Origin: Siphonodentalium dalli
Lineage: Eukaryota > Mollusca > Scaphopoda > Gadilida > Siphonodentaliidae
Assembly (NCBI GenBank): GCA_032622095.1
Contig: CP136061.1
Span: forward strand, 216,222,373 to 216,286,372
Direction of reading: 5' to 3'
DNA length: 64,000 nucleotides
Shown here piece after piece: positions 55,601 to 61,600 of the stretch. The notes beneath the pieces were generated by a model. It was not told the origin of the DNA. It did no database searches and saw nothing but the letters and a program-made list of their open reading frames with translations. The position numbers and the translations under genes are program-made. Numbering within the stretch: position 1 is the first letter of the stretch; the number at the start of each line of letters is the position of its first letter.

Positions 55601-58600
55601 TGCTATGTGAATGTATCTTGCCCCGGATACGAATTTTATCGGGTCGCCGAGCCCGTGCGACGCCAGCTTCGCGCATGCGCAGACCAGATCTCGGAAACGG
55701 GTGGAGCTATCGACTTGAAATTTGGTATGTGAATGTATCTTGCCCCGTATACAAATTTTATCGGGTCGCCGAGCCCTTGCGATGCCAGCTTCGCGCATGC
55801 GCAGACAAGATCTCGGAAACGGGTAGAGCTATCAACTTGAAATATGGTTTTTGAATAGCCCGGACAACGTCGGGCTGGTTAGAGCTATCGACTTGAAATT
55901 TGGTTTTTGAATAGCCCGGACAACGTCGGGCTCATCGGCTAGTCTCATATATATTTTGAAGACCTCTGTCTGTCTGTCTGTCTGTTTGTTTGTCTGTCTG
56001 TCATTAATACAAATCTACGATTCTCGACCGATCGGGACGAAACTTGGTACTTGTGTGTAGTTTGACCAGGCGGTCGACGTTGTCGTATTGGCGAGCCCAT
56101 GCCGCGCCCGCTTCGCGCATGCGCAGACGATATCTCAGAAACTGGTGGAACTATCGACTTGAAATTTGCTATGTGAATGTATCTTGCCCCGGATACAAAT
56201 TTTATCGGGTCGCCGAGCCCGTGCTACGCCAGCTTCGCGCATGCGCAGACCAGATCTCGGAAACGGGTGGAGCTATCGACTTGAAATTTGCTATGTGAAT
56301 GTATCTTGCCCGGTTACGAATTTTATCGGGTCGCCGAGCCCGTGCGACGCCAGCTTCGCGCATGCGCAGACCAGATCTCGGAAACGGGTAGAGCTATCGA
56401 CTTGAAATTTAAGGATATCCGCCATAGTCAATCCGCCATAGTCAATCCACGTCGGTGATAAACGCGATGTTGGATGATCCAACTTATATCTCATATATAT
56501 TTTGAAGACCTCTGTCTGTTTGTCTGTCTGTTTGTCTGTTTGTCATTTATACAAATCTACGATTCTCGACCGATCGGGACGAAACTTGGTACGTGTGTGT
56601 AGTTTGACCAGGCGGTCGACGTTGTCGTATTGGCGAGCCCGTGCGGCGCCCGCTTCGCGCATGCGCAGATGAGATCTCAGAAACGGGTGGAGCTATCGAC
56701 TTGAAATTTGCTATGTGAATGTATCTTGCCCCGGATACGAATTTTATCGGGTCGCCGAGCCCGTGCGACGCCAGCTTCGCGCATGCGCAGACGAGATCTC
56801 AGAAACGGGTGGAGCTATCGACTTGAAATTTGGTATGTGAATGTATCTTGCCCCGGATAAGAATTTTATCGGGTCGCCGAGCCCGTGGACGCCAGCTTCG
56901 CGCATGCGCAGACGAGATCTCGGAAACAGGTGGAGCTATCGACTTGAAATTTGGTATGTGAATGTATCTTGCCCCAGATACGAATTTTATCGGGTCGTCG
57001 AGCCCGTGCGACGCCAGCTTTGCGCATGTGCAGACCAGATCTCGGAAACGGGTAGAGCTATCGACTTGAAATTTGGTTTTTGAATAGCCCGGACAACGTC
57101 GGGCTGGGTAGAGCTATCGACTTGAAATTTGATTTTTGAATAGCCCGGACAACGTAGGGCACATCAGCTAGTCTATACTATATATTTTGAGACTTCGTAT
57201 ATATGTGTGTATATATGTGTGTATATATGTGTGTGTGTACTTCATAGAATCCAAAACGCGTGTACAGATTGAGATCAAATTTCCTATGTAAGTGTCAAAT
57301 CCCACCGACACGACCGTGGTCGCGGTTTAGAAAAGCTCAGAGCACCCGTTCTCCACTCCCATTCATCAAAATCAGCTCAAACGGCACGGCTGGGGTTAAT
57401 AACGTCATTATATATATATATGAAGTCAGAGTCTCCAGAGTTATACCGGAACAAACACGTGTTTACGTCGTCTTGGGGGTCCACGATGGGAGTCTGACTT
57501 CAATGCAATGTTATCGCTCGAAACACGTGTTTACTTCGTGTTGAGGTTCACGATGGGAGTCTGACAATTGTTATCGCTCGAAATAGTACAACGGCTGGAC
57601 AGATTGAGCTCAAACTTCCCATCTAGAGGTAAAATCACACGTACGATGTCGTCCACGCGTTTTCCAGAAGCTCCGAGCACCCGTACTCCACTCCCAGTCA
57701 TTAAAATCAGCTCAAACGGCACGGCCGGGGTTAATAACGTCATTATATATATATATGAAGTCAGAGTCTCCAGAGTTATACGGGAACAAACACGTGTTTA
57801 CGTCGTCTTGGGGGTCCACGATGGGAGTCTGACTTCAATGCAATGTTATCGCTCGAAACACGTGTTTACTTCGTGTTGAGGTTCACGATGGGAGTCTGAC
57901 AATTGTTATCGCTCGAAATAGTACATTAGGACGGGTACGAAATGCATTTATCTCGATTAAAAAGGCAGATCTCGGAAACGGGTGGAGCTATCGACTTGAA
58001 AATTGCAATGTGAATGTATCTTGCGCCGGGTACAAATTTTATCGGGTCGCCGAGCCCATGCGACGCCCGTGCAGCGCATGCGCAGACGAGATATCGGAAA
58101 CGGGTGGAGCTATCGACTTGAAATTTGCTATGTGAATGTATCTTGGGCCGGGTACAAATTTGATCGGGTCGCCGAGCCCGTGCGAAGCCAGCTTCGCGCA
58201 TGCGCAGACCAGATCTCGGAAACGGGTGGAGCTACCGGGTACAATTTTTTCTTATTGAAACGCGTGGAGCTAAAAAAAAAAAATATATATATAAACAATG
58301 TTTCGGACAAGCCGCCGGTGGCGGGCTACCCTGCTAGTCTACTATATATTTTGAGACTTCCGTATATAAATATATATATAAATATATATATACTTTTATA
58401 GAATCGAAAACGGCTGCACCGATCGAGACCAAACTTCCCATCTAAGGGTAAAAACCCACGGGAATGGTCGTCGTTTTGGAGAAGCTCCAAGCACCCGTTC
58501 TTCACTCCCAGTCACAAAAAATGGCACTGTGGGGTTAATCACGTTGATAGTTAAAGAGCGTTCGTATCCGCAGTGTCGTTGATAGAGAGCGTATGCGTGT

Positions 58601-61600
58601 AGTGTGATTCTTACGTCTGGGTCCAGACGTGAGTGTGACTGTATCCAGACATGAGCGTGTTGTGTGATTCTTACGTAATTAGGGCTTCCTAGGAACGGGG
58701 GAGTCAGTTTTTCCGCCCGAGGTGATCTTCACCTTGAAACAGGTACCCACAAATGATATATATGTGTGTGTCATTTATAGACTCGAAACGATTGAGCTCA
58801 AACTTGCTACCTACGGGAAGTGTCATGGACGAGTTAAATTGTGACCTGACCTTGAAAATGATCAATTCAAGGTCTAATCGGGTAAAATTGAAAAACAAAA
58901 AATTAAAAAGGCACAATTAACTCATTGAAAAACAAAAAAATCAATTAATTAAAAAAATTCAAAATTATATATTTTGGAACCTCTGTCTGTATGTATGTAT
59001 GTGTGTATGTATGTGTGTCATAGATTATAAAACTGCTAGACCGATTCGACTCAGATTTGGAATGGAGGCCTACTTTGATCCGGGGAACAATATGGGCATG
59101 TCAAATTTCATGTGTGACCATGTCCTTGACCTCCATCATATACGCTCTTATAGGATTTTTGCCCCTCGACTGATCCGACTCAAATTTGGTATGTAGGCCA
59201 ACTTTGATCCCGGGAACAATATGGGTTGGTCCAATTTCATGTGCGACCGTGACCTCACTCATATACGCTCATAGGTTCAGGCATGTTTCTGAACCTATTG
59301 AACAATAGATTGTCCAGACGCTATATATTCTGCCCAGACGGAGAAATCCCTAAATAGCCTGGATGAAGTTGGGCACATCAGCTAGTAATATATAAAGCCA
59401 CATGATGATTTGTGCACCAAATAATATATGCTTGTGAATTTTTCATCGAAATAGGCCAATAAATACCTGAATTACTTTTCTGCAGTCCTTATATGTCCCA
59501 GAAATACACATTGAAGTCATAAAAAATATCCCTTAAAAATTTATTGTCGGACCCCGAGCAGCGTGGTACACCATTTGTATTAAAGGCCCACTTAATTTTC
59601 GAACCCCCAGAAATATATGCCATATTATATACCATTTGAAAGAGGAAGCTCCAAAACATTGTATTATCAACTTATCCGGTGTAATAAAACTGTGGACATG
59701 CTGTTTTTGTTGAGTTGCCAACGCGTTTTGTCATCAAGATTGAAGTAAAAATCAGGATTATTTTCAATGCAGGGGGAATAACTCTATATATTAAAGATAG
59801 AGTTCTTCCCCTTTCATTGAAAAGTTTGAATTCTGTTGCATTCTGGGTGTCAGAGGGGGAAAGTCTTAGACAGTTTTCTATTTCTCTTTGGGCATCTTCT
59901 GAGACACAGATGTTTCAAATAGTGATGAATTATAGTATTTTAATCATATTTTATGGCATAGATGTTATTAAAACCGTATATGAAGTCACTATAACAAAAA
60001 TAATCGGTGACTCGAAAATTAAGTGGGCCTTTAACCTGCTTTAACTGAGGTTTTCTATTCAGGACAGAATATTCCGCGACTGTCCGGAAAACGTATATTG
60101 TGTTATCTCAACTGTCTTAACTTCCCACAAAAGTTACAGAATGATGACTGCTCTATATTTTCTCTCCGAGGTCTGCTGGTGCAATTTTCACACGTGCTGA
60201 TCAAAAAAAATTATCTGGCACAGATGAAATGATCTCAAATTTACCAAAAAATATAAGAAATAAAATCTTCTATATAGGTATGATTTGAGATACTTCTCAC
60301 CAAATTACATATACATAACTTTGGACTTCAAACGAGCCATGTCTCTTTAACCCTTCCATGATGGGAGCTTTCTGAAATTTGGCGAAAACCCTGCGCCAAT
60401 GCATTCTCTTATATATGCGAGTCTCCCATAGGGAGCCTCGCATATATAAGAGAATACAGTTGGCCTAACAATATTTACCTTGACCTTATGAGCCAGTGCA
60501 TTCTCTTATATATACGAGATTCCCTATGGGAGACTCGCATAGATAAGATAATGCACTGGCACAGGATCTTTAATGCTGCACCAGCACATCTCCCTTCATG
60601 AAAGGGTTAAATGTTTTTTTCTTTTCATCCAGCATCGGTGCCACCACCACCTCCAGGAAGGAATACGGCTCCTCCTCCACCATCAAGACCGCCACAGACT
60701 CCAAAAGCGGGGCCGGCACCGGGGCCACCTCCACCTCCAAGCAGACCAGGCAATAGAGCCCCACCCCCTCCTCAGCCGGGTAGACCACGGATGCCACCAC
60801 CTCCTCCTGCGCCGGCGGTTGCACCACCACCGCCACCGATGAATCGACAACAACCACCACCACCAGTGCCGCCTGGACACTCCAGTGGTGTTGCTGCACC
60901 TCCACCACCCCCTCCTCCTGGTCCCCCACCCCCTCCTGCCCCGCCAGCTCCATCTGCTGGTGCGCCCAGTGGCGGGTCCGGGCCGCCTGATCCTAGGAAT
61001 AATCTTTTGGCTGCAATCAGAGGAGGTGCTAGCTTGAAAGCAGTCACAGAAACAGGAGGATCTTCTGCGCCATCAAGCAATGACCCCAGAGGAACACTTT
61101 TAGATGCTATCAGAAGTGGAACCAATCTCAAACCAGTAAGTAGATTCAAGACAAACACTTGTGTATACTATCTGAAGTGGAACCAATGTCAAACCAGTTA
61201 GTAGATTCAAGACAAACACTTATGAATGCTATCCAGATTGAAACCAATGATAAACCAGTAAATAGATTCAAGACAAACACTTATGAATGTTATCCAGATT
61301 GAAACCAATGTTAAACCAGTAAATATATTCGAGACAAACACTTATGAATGTTATCCAGATTGGAATCAATTTCAAACTAGTAAGTAGATTCGAGACAAAC
61401 ACTTATGAATGCTATCCAGATTGGAACCAATTTCAAACTAGTGAGTAGATTCGAGACAAACACTTATGAATGCTAACTTGATTAGAACCAATGTTAAACC
61501 AGTAAATAGATTCGAGACAAACACTTATGAATGCTATCCAGATTGGAACCAATGTTAAACCAGTAAGTAGCTACTCATGATATACAAGATATAAATACCC

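Noticed and set aside
60570-61158. Long ORFs on the opposite strand and in other frames of the proline-rich exon
   Set aside because: GC-rich CCN codons remove stops in other frames. Only the + frame carries WH2 motifs and fits the exon phases.
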